64,000 bases of DNA from Gellertiella hungarica. GTDB lineage: Bacteria; Pseudomonadota; Alphaproteobacteria; Rhizobiales; Rhizobiaceae. Made by a program: the position numbers and the translations under genes. The notes under the pieces were generated by a model. That model saw only the letters and a program-made list of their open reading frames with translations. It searched no databases and was not told the DNA's origin. The stretch's first letter is position 1; each line of letters starts with the position of its first letter. Location of the stretch: NCBI RefSeq assembly GCF_014197145.1, contig NZ_JACIEZ010000001.1:186001-250000 (forward strand), given 5' to 3'. Shown in pieces: positions 16,245 to 24,415 of the stretch.

Positions 16245-17816
16245 TCATGGCGTGATTTTCGGCGGCTGGCTGAGGTCGATGGCGGGTGCTGCCGGGGCAG
16301 GCGCCGGCCCGGGCTGGGGTGCCGGCATTGCAGGCGGCGCTCCCGGCAGGCCGTTGAGGCTCGGAAGCCCGAGGCCCGGCAGGCCGCCGTTTCCACCACC
16401 CGTGCCGGGCGGCGGCAGGGACAGCCCGCCGCCATTGCCGAAGGCGGGGATCTCGATCTTGATGGAATTCGGATCGACCTTCGGCGAATTGTCCAGCCAG
16501 TAGGTCACCGATTGCGGCCAGAAGATCAGCACGCCCACGAGAATGAGCTGCATCACCAGCCAGGGAATGGCGCCCATGTAGATGTCCGATGTCTTCACCT
16601 CGTTCCGGGGCGCTATGCTGCGGAGATAGAAAAGCGCGAAGCCGAAGGGCGGATGCATGAAGCTCGTCTGCATGTTGACGCAGAGCAGCACGCCGAACCA
16701 GACGAGGTCGATGCCGAGGTTCTGGGCGACCGGCGCCAGCATCGGGATGATGATGAAGGCGATCTCGAAGAAGTCGAGAAAGAAGGCCAGCACGAAGACG
16801 AAGATGTTCACGAAGATCAGGAAGCCGATCGGGCCGCCCGGCAGGCCTGACAGCATGTGCTCGATCCATCGTCCGCCATCCATGCCCTGGAAGACGAGAC
16901 TGAAGCAGGTGGAGCCGATCAGGATGAAGACCACCATCGTCGTGATGTGCATGGTCGACTGCATGCCCTCGCGGATGAGCTTCCAGCTGAGGCGACCGTG
17001 CATGGCGGCGAGAAGCATCGCACCGACCACGCCCAATGCGCCCGCCTCGGTCGGGGTCGCAAGACCGATGAAGATGGTGCCGAGGACGAGGAAGATCAGC
17101 ACGATCGACGGGATCATCCCGGCGAGAACGGTCATCACGAGCTTGGCGTCGAGCTTCCCGCGCGCCTCGGGCGGCAGCGGCGGCATGTAATGCGGCTTCA
17201 GGATCGAAAGCAGCGCGATGTAGCCCATGAAGATGCCGACCTGCAGGATCGACGGGCCGATGGCACCGAGATACATGTCGCCGACGGAACGTCCCAGCTG
17301 GTCGGCCAGCACCACCAGCACCAGCGAGGGCGGAATGACCTGCGTGATCGTGCCGGAGGCGGCGATCACGCCGGTCGCCAGGCGCTTGTTGTAGCCGTAG
17401 CGCAGCATCACCGGCAGGGAGATGACGCCCATGGTGATGACCGACGCGGCAACGGTGCCGGTGATGGCGCCGAGGATGGCACCCACCACGATCACGGCAT
17501 AGGCGAGGCCACCCGGAATGGCGCCGAACAGCCGCCCTGTCCCTTCCAGCAGATCCTCCGCAAGGCCGCAGCGCTCGAGGATGGCGCCCATCAGCGTGAA
17601 GAACGGGATCGCCAGCAGCAGGTCGTTGGAAATGATGCCGAAAAAGCGGAACGGCAGGGAGTGAAGGAAGACCATGTCGAAATGGCCGGTCGCCACCCCG
17701 ACGAGACCGAAGAACAGGCCCACCGCCGACAGCGAGAAGGCGACGGGAAAGCCGTAGAGCATGAACACGACCATGCCCAGAAACATCAGCGGCGGCAGGA
17801 TGCCGAAATCGAACAT
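16245..17816 (-). CDS. TRAP transporter large permease DctM with proline/glycine-rich tail
   Basis: A 523-residue inner membrane protein with about 12 helices of the DctM family. The loops IPFFTLMGAILERCG and GLATPTEAGALG are typical. It couples sodium or proton flow to uptake of the substrate delivered by the binding protein. After the last helix (about residue 450) comes a tail of about 70 residues, rich in Gly and Pro (GGGNGGLPG, PAPQPGPAPAPAAP), which most DctM proteins lack. It is downstream of dctQ, with 21 bases between. Confidence 0.9.
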   Translation of the reverse strand: MFDFGILPPLMFLGMVVFMLYGFPVAFSLSAVGLFFGLVGVATGHFDMVFLHSLPFRFFGIISNDLLLAIPFFTLMGAILERCGLAEDLLEGTGRLFGAIPGGLAYAVIVVGAILGAITGTVAASVITMGVISLPVMLRYGYNKRLATGVIAASGTITQVIPPSLVLVVLADQLGRSVGDMYLGAIGPSILQVGIFMGYIALLSILKPHYMPPLPPEARGKLDAKLVMTVLAGMIPSIVLIFLVLGTIFIGLATPTEAGALGVVGAMLLAAMHGRLSWKLIREGMQSTMHITTMVVFILIGSTCFSLVFQGMDGGRWIEHMLSGLPGGPIGFLIFVNIFVFVLAFFLDFFEIAFIIIPMLAPVAQNLGIDLVWFGVLLCVNMQTSFMHPPFGFALFYLRSIAPRNEVKTSDIYMGAIPWLVMQLILVGVLIFWPQSVTYWLDNSPKVDPNSIKIEIPAFGNGGGLSLPPPGTGGGNGGLPGLGLPSLNGLPGAPPAMPAPQPGPAPAPAAPAIDLSQPPKITP

Positions 17817-17837
17817 GTCAGGTCTCCCGGCTCGGCC

Positions 17838-18377
17838 TTACTGAAGGGGCTTTTCGTAGGATGTGTCGACGGCCAGCCGGCCGGTGAGGCCGGCAACGCG
17901 CTTGATCAGCTCCGAAAGGCCCTGCAGCGCCAGCAGCACGAAGCCGGCAACCAGCACCAGCTTGACCGGCCAGCGGATGAGCCCGCCGGCATTCTGGGAC
18001 ATCTCACCCTGGTGCCAGGAGAGTTCGAAAAAGGGCCAGCATATCCAGGCGAGATAGATGCAGGCGGGGATGAGGAACAGTGCGAGTCCCAGTGCATCGA
18101 TCCACATCCGGATCCGGTCGGAAACGTTGCCGTAGATCAGGTCCACCCGCACATGCTCGTTGCGCTGGAGCGTGTAGGACGCGCCCATCAGCACCACGAA
18201 GGCGAAGAGATACCACTGTATTTCCAGAAGGGCATTGGAGCTGTAGCTGAAGAGATAGCGGGAGATCGCGTTTCCCGCAGATATCAGGCAGCAGAACAGC
18301 ACCATGTATTCGGCGGCCTTGCCGAAGAGGCGGCTGAAGGCGTCGATGGCCGCGCTGAGTTTCAGGAGGCTTGGCAT
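17838..18377 (-). CDS. TRAP transporter small permease DctQ
   Basis: A 179-residue membrane protein with four helices. The hallmark sequence EIQWYLFAFVVLMGASYTLQ, followed by HVRVDLIYG, is that of DctQ. The start at 18377 gives MPSLLKLS and has GGGGAG upstream. An in-frame codon at 18482 adds 35 residues of low quality. It is the first gene of the dctQM pair and is divergent from the EAL-domain gene across a 436-base AT-rich gap that holds a 19-bp palindrome. Confidence 0.88.
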   Translation of the reverse strand: MPSLLKLSAAIDAFSRLFGKAAEYMVLFCCLISAGNAISRYLFSYSSNALLEIQWYLFAFVVLMGASYTLQRNEHVRVDLIYGNVSDRIRMWIDALGLALFLIPACIYLAWICWPFFELSWHQGEMSQNAGGLIRWPVKLVLVAGFVLLALQGLSELIKRVAGLTGRLAVDTSYEKPLQ

Positions 18378-18813
18378 CGTATCTCCCCTTTTATCGGCGG
18401 TACCGCGATGCGGGCCACCTCTTTTGGGACCATCCAAACTGAATCGGTTGTGCTTGGCAACCTCGCTCTTTTTCGGTTGCAACTTCTGAAGCGTGTCTTG
18501 CTTTCAAACTGATTATCTTTGGTTTTATATTGCTGATGAAACATATCCCAGATTGCAGCGTTCTTCTGCCGGGGAGAATGGTTTTCCAACCAAAACGATT
18601 GATCATCGTTTATTTACTATCTGGTGCGGGTCTTTTTTATCGAATATTGGAATAATAAACTAAAAATTGTGGTATGCTGAAATCATTCGTTAAAAACTAG
18701 AGGATACTCTTCCACCCGTCGCGAGGCCTGTGGCGGGCTTTGCAAGAATAGGCGCCATACCGTTTGCCGGGCTCATCAGGATGCTTGGCTGGAATGGCCC
18801 GGGGGGACTCCTC
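18378..18813. other. AT-rich intergenic region between dctQ and EAL gene
   Basis: A 436-base gap, clearly more AT-rich than its surroundings, with no convincing coding frame. It must hold divergent promoters. It contains a perfect 19-bp palindrome at 18593-18611 and a run of short AT blocks from 18600 to 18700. I see no RNA gene. Confidence 0.6.
18593..18611. promoter_or_regulatory. perfect 19-bp palindrome, candidate operator
   Basis: AAACGAT-TGATC-ATCGTTT is a perfect 7-bp inverted repeat with a 5-base centre in the divergent gap. The size suits a dimeric regulator (GntR, LacI or MarR type). It lies about 220 bases before each flanking start, so the controlled gene is uncertain. Confidence 0.5.
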
Positions 18814-21102
18814 ATGAGGATTCAGAGTCCGAACGCCGTACCGACAGATGTGTATCTGTCTTTCGTCAGTTCGCTTTTCGGTAACCGGCAGACGCTGTTT
18901 ACCGGCATGGTCGTCCACATCCTGACCTATGCCGCCGTCTATGCCAAAACCGGCGATTCCTTCTATGTCAGCCTGACTGCCGTCTTCCTCGCCGTCTGCA
19001 TTTTCCGAATCTACTGGTTCCAGCGCTTCGACGCCGTGTCCAAGGCCGGCCTCAGCCATCGCGAGATCGCGTTGTGGGAGAACCGTTATCTCTGGGGTGG
19101 CGTGGCCACCACGGCCATCCTCGGCATCGGCAGCGCCTATGCCATCGCCTTTGCCCGCGACCAGTTCGCGATCCTCGCCTGTGTGGCCGTAACGCTTGCC
19201 TCCATGGTATCCGTCGTCGGCCGCAACTACGGATCTTCGAGGGCCGTCAACCTGCAGACGCTCACCGCCTGCCTGCCGATCATGATCGGCTTCGCGCTGG
19301 TGTCTGACCCCTTCATGGTCGCCTTTGCCGGCTTGCTGATCCCGTTTCTGCTCACCACGCGGATGATGGCCAATGGCGTGCGCGAATTCCTTTACAACAA
19401 CGTCATCGCCTCGCGGGAGAAGGCGGAGCTTGTCGACCGTTTCGACATGGCGCTGAACAACATGCCGCACGGCCTGTTCATGCTGGACGCCAACAACCGC
19501 ATTCTGGTGGTGAACCGCAAGGCCTGCGACCTGCTGAAGCTGGGAGACCAGGAGCGGCTGAAGGATTGCGACCTCGATCTCGTGCTGCGCTATGGCGCGC
19601 GCCATTCCTTCATCGACGGCTCTCTGCCCGCGCTCATCCAGCGCCAGCTGGCACAGCTGGTGGATGGCACGCTCTCCCGCACGCTGGTGCAGTATTCCGA
19701 CGACCTCTTTCTGGAATTCTCGGCAAGCCGCCGGCCGGACGGCGTCGTCGTTCTGATTTTCGAAGACGTGACGGCCCGCATCCGTGCGGAACGCCGCGTG
19801 CTGCACATGGTGCGCTACGACCCGCTCACGGGCCTGCCCAACCGGGAGCATTTCAGCGAGCTGGTGCAGGAGCGCCTCGCAGCGCTTGCGGACCGGCAGC
19901 TGGTCGGCCTGCTCCTCATCGATGTCGACGAGTTCAAGCATGTCAACGACATGAAGGGCCATGTGGCCGGGGACCGGCTGCTCTGCCAGATCGCGCACCG
20001 CCTCACGGCGGTTGCCGGCTCGGAGGCGATCGTCGGTCACCTCATGGGCGACCAGTTCGTGGTCTTCGTCCACGGCAATGGCCGCGTCGGTGTCGAGGGC
20101 TTGATCCGCAGGCTGCATGCCGACATGCGCGGCAGCTTCGATGTCGACGGATCGCAGATGCGCATCACCTTCAGCGCCGGCGCGCTGGTCACGCCGCGGG
20201 CGCAGCTGCGCATGGAAGAATGGCAGATCAAGGTGGATCTCGCCCTCTTCGAGGCAAAATACAAGGCGCGCGGCACCTGCGCCTTCTTCGAACAGGAGAT
20301 GGACGCCCGCTATGTCGACCATCAGCGGCTGAAGGTGGAGCTTCGCGATGCCGTGGAAGCGGGATCGCTGCACGTGCTCTACCAGCCGATGTACCGTCCC
20401 GACGGCCATTCGATCGAATGCTGCGAGGCGCTGACCCGCTGGGTTCATCCGGAGCGGGGCGCCATTCCGCCCTCGAGTTTCATCCAGCTCGCAGAGGAAA
20501 TGGGAATCGTGTCCGATATCACCCATTTCGTCATCCGCCAAGCCTGCCTGGATTGTGCCACCTGGGATGCCGGGATGTCGGTCTCCGTCAACCTCTCCGT
20601 CCACGACCTGCGCAACGACCGAATCGTCGCGGCGGTGGAGAGGGCGCTGGCCGAAAGCGGCCTTCACCCGAGCCGCCTGCACCTGGAGATCACCGAGAGC
20701 TGCCTCGTCGAGGAACCGGCAACGGTGCAGAACATCCTCAACATCTTCCGCAATCGCGGCATCACCATCGCTCTGGACGATTTCGGCACCGGCTTCTCGA
20801 GCCTCAGCTACCTCGATGCGCTGCCGGTGGACATCGTCAAGATCGATCGCTCCTTCGTCCGCAACATCGGCGAGGATGCACGCCGGCTGAAGCTCTTGCG
20901 CGGTACGGTCAACCTCATCCGCGAGCTGGGTCTCGGCATCACCATCGAAGGCGTGGAAACGGAGGACCAGCTGGAGCTGATCAACCGCTACCGGTGCGCA
21001 GACCTGATCCAGGGCTATGTCTTCTCCGCCGCCGTGCCGCCCGAGAACATCGCGATTCTCGCCGAGGAGCAGGCTGTTCGCTCCGCTCAGGCCGCTAGCT
21101 GA
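18814..21102 (+). CDS. membrane PAS-GGDEF-EAL protein (c-di-GMP phosphodiesterase)
   Basis: A 762-residue protein. Several hydrophobic helices fill residues 20-180, a PAS-like domain lies near 206-310, a GGDEF domain near 330-500 and an EAL domain from about 510. The GGDEF signature is degenerate (MGDQF near residue 410), so cyclase activity is unlikely. The EAL domain is intact: EALTRW near 537, DDFGTGFSS near 654, VKIDRSF and EGVET. It should degrade c-di-GMP. The ATG at 18814 is chosen because of the G-rich site before it. GTG 18730 and ATG 18781 are alternatives. Confidence 0.9.
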   Translation: MRIQSPNAVPTDVYLSFVSSLFGNRQTLFTGMVVHILTYAAVYAKTGDSFYVSLTAVFLAVCIFRIYWFQRFDAVSKAGLSHREIALWENRYLWGGVATTAILGIGSAYAIAFARDQFAILACVAVTLASMVSVVGRNYGSSRAVNLQTLTACLPIMIGFALVSDPFMVAFAGLLIPFLLTTRMMANGVREFLYNNVIASREKAELVDRFDMALNNMPHGLFMLDANNRILVVNRKACDLLKLGDQERLKDCDLDLVLRYGARHSFIDGSLPALIQRQLAQLVDGTLSRTLVQYSDDLFLEFSASRRPDGVVVLIFEDVTARIRAERRVLHMVRYDPLTGLPNREHFSELVQERLAALADRQLVGLLLIDVDEFKHVNDMKGHVAGDRLLCQIAHRLTAVAGSEAIVGHLMGDQFVVFVHGNGRVGVEGLIRRLHADMRGSFDVDGSQMRITFSAGALVTPRAQLRMEEWQIKVDLALFEAKYKARGTCAFFEQEMDARYVDHQRLKVELRDAVEAGSLHVLYQPMYRPDGHSIECCEALTRWVHPERGAIPPSSFIQLAEEMGIVSDITHFVIRQACLDCATWDAGMSVSVNLSVHDLRNDRIVAAVERALAESGLHPSRLHLEITESCLVEEPATVQNILNIFRNRGITIALDDFGTGFSSLSYLDALPVDIVKIDRSFVRNIGEDARRLKLLRGTVNLIRELGLGITIEGVETEDQLELINRYRCADLIQGYVFSAAVPPENIAILAEEQAVRSAQAAS

Positions 21103-21279
21103 AATTTCATGTATCGGCGTGCTGCAGGCTTCGCTGGCCTGCATGTCCATGTATTGTTAACCATATCGGTTAATGTTTTATTTACCATAAAAAGTAAAAC
21201 TTTATTAAAATTATAATCAATAGTTGTCATTGGCAACGCAACCCCGCATTAACGTCTTGTTAACGAAGCGGAGGTTGCC
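21103..21279 (+). promoter_or_regulatory. AT-rich promoter region of FeeM-like gene with inverted repeats
   Basis: After the EAL gene there is a short hairpin (GCAGGC/GCCTGC, 21124-21142), then an AT-rich stretch. TTAACC-ATATC-GGTTAA at 21157-21173 is a perfect 6-bp inverted repeat. A CtrA-like box follows at 21249-21264. The region is the only visible promoter for the acyltransferase gene. Confidence 0.5.
21249..21264 (+). promoter_or_regulatory. CtrA-type box (TTAA-N7-TTAAC)
   Basis: TTAA-CGTCTTG-TTAAC matches the full alphaproteobacterial CtrA consensus. It ends 15 bases before the ATG and abuts the ribosome binding site (GCGGAGG). Such a downstream position would fit repression, or activation of a very short leader. 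Confidence 0.55.
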
Positions 21280-22107
21280 ATGCTGGATCATGCGGCAGGA
21301 GAGGGGAATTTCTCCCGCAAGCTTATGGATCTCCTGGACCGGGTCGAATATCGCAGGGTCGAGTCGACCGAGGACATGGAGGAGGTCGCCCGCATCAGGT
21401 ACAAGGCCTACAAGATGGCCGACATCCTGACGCTGAAGGGCACAACCCTGATCGACGACATCGATTACGACAGCCACGCCTATAATTTCGGGGTCTATTT
21501 CGAAGAGCGCCTGATTTCGACCGTGCGGATCCATCACGTGACGCCGGATCACCGGGTCAGCTCGACGCGCAGCGTCTATCCGGAAGAGATCGATGCCTTT
21601 CTGGATGCGGGCATGTCGCTGATCGACCCCGTGCGCTTCGCTGCGGATCCCGCAATCATGCGCGAAATGCCGGCGATCCCCTATTTCACGCTGCGCATCG
21701 CCACCATGGCGACGGACTATTTCAATGCGGATCGGGTGCTGCAGCTGGTCAGCCCCCAGCATTCGGCCTTCTACAAGCGGGTCTTCCTTGCCAATACCAT
21801 TGTGGAGCCGCGCAAGAACTGCGGGAAATACAACATCGAACTGACGCTGATGTCGACCGATGCGAATGCCATCCGCAGCGATCTCTACCGTCGCTACCCG
21901 TTCTTCCAGTCCGAGGCCTTCGAGCGGCGGATGATGTTCGAGCGCGGGCCGAATGCCGGCTTCACCCCGCTGACGATCCTGCCGACGGCGCGTTTCGCGA
22001 GCCAGCAGTCCAGACTGGCGGCCGCCAGCAATGCCAATCAGGGTCTGATGGGTGGCAGCGGGAATGGCCTGCGCAACGGCGGCGGCCGGAACGGCCGCGC
22101 CGGCTGA
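21280..22107 (+). CDS. FeeM/autoinducer-synthase-like N-acyltransferase
   Basis: A 275-residue GNAT-fold protein of the N-acyl amino acid synthase (FeeM) and acyl-homoserine lactone synthase-like group. After an N-terminal segment come VARIRYKAYK, LISTVRIHHVTP and PVRFAADP. These follow the layout of LuxI/FeeM enzymes, which take an acyl chain from acyl carrier protein. The C-terminal 30 residues are Gly/Asn-rich (GSGNGLRNGGGRNGRAG) and likely disordered. The product is unknown. A CtrA-type box lies directly upstream, and the neighbour is a c-di-GMP phosphodiesterase. Confidence 0.75.
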   Translation: MLDHAAGEGNFSRKLMDLLDRVEYRRVESTEDMEEVARIRYKAYKMADILTLKGTTLIDDIDYDSHAYNFGVYFEERLISTVRIHHVTPDHRVSSTRSVYPEEIDAFLDAGMSLIDPVRFAADPAIMREMPAIPYFTLRIATMATDYFNADRVLQLVSPQHSAFYKRVFLANTIVEPRKNCGKYNIELTLMSTDANAIRSDLYRRYPFFQSEAFERRMMFERGPNAGFTPLTILPTARFASQQSRLAAASNANQGLMGGSGNGLRNGGGRNGRAG

Positions 22108-22124
22108 GCCAAGATCGCCGAACC

Positions 22125-22153
22125 TGCGGCATTCGTTCCGGGGAGATGCCGCA
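22125..22153 (+). terminator. stem-loop after FeeM-like gene
   Basis: TGCGGCAT and ATGCCGCA pair across a 13-base loop just after the stop. There is no T-run, so it is a weak terminator or 3'-end stabiliser. Confidence 0.4.
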
Positions 22154-22318
22154 ATATGCGGCGCAAGCGGGATTGCACCTTTTCTGCGGCTGCGCTATTT
22201 CCTGAGACAGAATTCCCCGCACGGGCGCGTTCCGGTGTGGCGGCAGGATCGACACTTTTTGCACAGGGGTGCCCGGGTTTGAGTGAAACCGCCGGCGCCT
22301 CACGAGGGAGACGAGAGA

Positions 22319-22543
22319 ATGAGCGAACATCATACCGGCCCGGTCGAAACTGGCGCGGCTATGGATTACCGGGAGCATGAGCGCACCTACGAAGGCTTCC
22401 TGAGCGTTGCCAAGTATGGCACCGCGGCCTGCGTTGCCCTGCTCGTCGCAATGGCTGCGGGCTTCTTCACGGCCGGCGGCTGGATCGGCGGCCTGCTGAC
22501 CTTCATCGTGCTCTTCATCGCGAGCATCGTGTTCCTGCGCTGA
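22319..22543 (+). CDS. aa3-type cytochrome c oxidase subunit IV
   Basis: A 74-residue single-span membrane protein of the bacterial aa3 CoxIV family. The acidic N-terminus with MDYREHERTYEGFL, followed by a helix region (about residues 33-72), matches the small subunit of the Paracoccus/Rhodobacter oxidase, where it sits beside subunits I and III. It is dispensable for activity in Paracoccus. The start at 22319 has GAGGGAG upstream. The other oxidase genes are not in this window. A terminator follows at 22573-22604. Confidence 0.85.
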   Translation: MSEHHTGPVETGAAMDYREHERTYEGFLSVAKYGTAACVALLVAMAAGFFTAGGWIGGLLTFIVLFIASIVFLR

Positions 22544-22572
22544 TACCAGCCTGAACCGACCGGTTTCTTGCA

Positions 22573-22604
22573 ATCCCCGCTGCGGAAACGTAGCGGGGAT
22601 TTTT
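22573..22604 (+). terminator. terminator after CoxIV
   Basis: ATCCCCGCT and AGCGGGGAT form a 9-bp stem with a 10-base loop, followed by TTTT. Confidence 0.85.
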
Positions 22605-22625
22605 CATGTCGAGGCCATGGGCATG

Positions 22626-22649
22626 AAAAAACCCGGCCTGGCCGGGTTT
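22626..22649 (-). terminator. terminator of TPR lipoprotein gene
   Basis: On the minus strand CCCGGCC-A-GGCCGGG is followed by a T-run (the A-run at 22626-22631 on the top strand). It lies 30 bases past the stop of the TPR gene. Its tight single-base loop means the working hairpin is shorter than the full repeat. Confidence 0.75.
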
Positions 22650-22680
22650 CCTCTCGGGTCGTCGATGGTCGGCAGCGCGC

Positions 22681-23565
22681 TCAGCTTGCGACCTTGCCGC
22701 GGGTGCGGGCAAGGCCGTCCTTGGCCGGCTGGTATTTCGGGTCGAGGCCCACGGCGTGGGCATAGGACTTGGCAGCCTTCTTCAGATCGCCGCGACGTTC
22801 GTAGATCAGCGCCTGGTTTGCCCAGGATTCCGCCATCTTGTCGTTCAGCTCGATGGCGTGGTTGAAATCGGCAAAGGCATTCTCGTCATCCCCGAGCGCG
22901 ACGTAGGAAATGCCGCGGCCGTTATAGGGTTCGGGCGAGTTCGGCGACAGCGAGATCGCCTTGGCGAAATCCTCGATCGCCTTCTCGTGCTGGCCGCGCT
23001 TCTGGTAGATGAGGCCGCGGTTGTGATAGGCGCGCCCGTCTGTGGTGTCGAGCTGGATGGCCTGGTTGAAATCGTTGAAGGCTTCGTCGATGCGGCCCGC
23101 CTGCCGGTAGATGTTGCCGCGGCCGATCAGCGCCACGTCGTAGGAGGGGTTGAGCTTCAGCGCCATGTTGTAATCGTTCACGGCCTCTGCGGGCTGGCCG
23201 ATGTTGCGATAGGCAAGAGCCCGATTCGCATAGGCCTGGTAGAAGCGCGGGTTGAGCTCGATGGCCTTGCTGAAGTCGTCGACGGCGGCAGAGAAGTTGC
23301 CGGCGCGTCCATAGGCGGAGCCGCGGACATTGTAGCCTTCCGGGTCCTGCGGGTTCTGGTTGATCACCGCCGTCAGAGAGGAGATGTTCTCGTTGGAGCC
23401 CTGCGCCTTTTCCACGCGGATGACGTCGTCGCTGGTGGTTGTGTTGCAGCCGGCGAGGGCGAAGGCACCAAGTCCCAGCCATGCGGCTGTCACCAGCGCA
23501 CGGCCGCGAGTGCGGCGATTGGCATTGTCTTTGCGGGCGGGGATGTGAAGGGTCATGTCGGCCAT
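22681..23565 (-). CDS. TPR-repeat lipoprotein
   Basis: A 294-residue protein with a lipoprotein signal: a basic N-region (RRTRGR), a hydrophobic core and the lipobox LAGC at about residues 37-40, then Asn-Thr-rich mature sequence. At least six tetratricopeptide repeats follow from about residue 70, each with the pattern of NPRFYQAYANRALAYRNIG. It resembles NlpI-like lipoproteins that act as adaptors in envelope processes. The ATG at 23565 is used; an in-frame ATG at 23556 is possible. It stands alone, with a terminator after it. Confidence 0.88.
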   Translation of the reverse strand: MADMTLHIPARKDNANRRTRGRALVTAAWLGLGAFALAGCNTTTSDDVIRVEKAQGSNENISSLTAVINQNPQDPEGYNVRGSAYGRAGNFSAAVDDFSKAIELNPRFYQAYANRALAYRNIGQPAEAVNDYNMALKLNPSYDVALIGRGNIYRQAGRIDEAFNDFNQAIQLDTTDGRAYHNRGLIYQKRGQHEKAIEDFAKAISLSPNSPEPYNGRGISYVALGDDENAFADFNHAIELNDKMAESWANQALIYERRGDLKKAAKSYAHAVGLDPKYQPAKDGLARTRGKVAS

Positions 23566-23888
23566 CGGCGGTATAGGTTCCTTTGCGGCAATCCCGATAG
23601 GCCAGGCGGGCCCGTGGGGACATCATGCGGCATGCAAATGTGGTCCAGCGCGGCTCGGCATCTCGGCAAGCCCCTCATGGGCGGATCCGACTGCCTCGTT
23701 TCAGCGATACCCCATTTTGCCGCCGGCAGGAAGCGCGGTTTCGTCTCAAGGCCGTGCGGGTTGAGGTGGGGCCCCGGCGCTGGCCGGGCAGCGGGCAACA
23801 TCCATGCCCGCATGCATTCATCAAAAAAGGCGGCGGCGATACGATCGCCCCCGCCATATTCATCCGATTGTCGTCACGGGGACGATAA
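23566..23888. other. intergenic region between TPR lipoprotein and rpsU
   Basis: A 323-base gap. The side near 23566 must hold the promoter of the TPR gene, and the side near 23830 holds the rpsU terminator. In between I see GC-rich sequence without a conserved frame or a recognisable RNA. Confidence 0.5.
23823..23855 (-). terminator. terminator of rpsU
   Basis: On the minus strand a 12-bp stem with one mismatch (23829-23840 with 23844-23855) and a 3-base loop is followed by six T. It lies about 35 bases past the rpsU stop. Confidence 0.85.
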
Positions 23889-24116
23889 TCAACGACCGGT
23901 ACGGCCGCCGCTGATCAGGCCTTCGCGCTGCATGCGCTTGCGGGCCAGCTTGCGAACGCGGCGAACGGCTTCAGCCTTTTCGCGGGCGCGCTTCTGAGAC
24001 GGCTTTTCGTAGTAATCGCGCATCTTCATTTCACGGAAGATGCCTTCGCGCTGCATCTTCTTCTTGAGCGCCCGGAGGGCCTGATCGACGTTGTTATCGC
24101 GGACGAGTACCTGCAC
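23889..24116 (-). CDS. rpsU: 30S ribosomal protein S21
   Basis: A 75-residue basic protein that binds the 30S subunit near the anti-Shine-Dalgarno region. The sequence from [20 protein letters not shown] onward, with [20 protein letters not shown], is diagnostic. The start is a GTG at 24116. The in-frame codon at 24245 would add 43 unrelated residues. AAGGAA lies upstream. Rhizobial S21 has a longer basic C-terminus than the enterobacterial form, as here ([13 protein letters not shown]). It is divergent from the sarcosine oxidase operon. Confidence 0.93.
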   Translation of the reverse strand: MQVLVRDNNVDQALRALKKKMQREGIFREMKMRDYYEKPSQKRAREKAEAVRRVRKLARKRMQREGLISGGRTGR

Positions 24117-24415
24117 GTGAATCCCATTCCTTGTCTTGGTTGCTTGCCAGCTGCGAAAGCCCGCGGCAAATAAAAACACGTTCGTTCGGCGGGAAGGCCG
24201 ATCGATTGGGGAACGGAGATACCAGAAGCGACCAATGAAGTCCATATGCCATATGCGTCATCCTGCCAAAAAGTGATCCCCTTGGATTTCAAGCCTTGAC
24301 GTGTCAAAACGCGCCATGCGGTTCGTCGCAAAATAGCCGTTGTCCGCGGCCCGGATTTGCGATTGCTATGCCCGATCCCCATAAGCAGGGCCTGATTGAC
24401 AGGAGAATGACGCGT

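Noticed and set aside
18697-21150. 817-codon open frame on the minus strand over the EAL gene
   Set aside because: Same antisense artefact; the plus strand encodes clear GGDEF and EAL domains.
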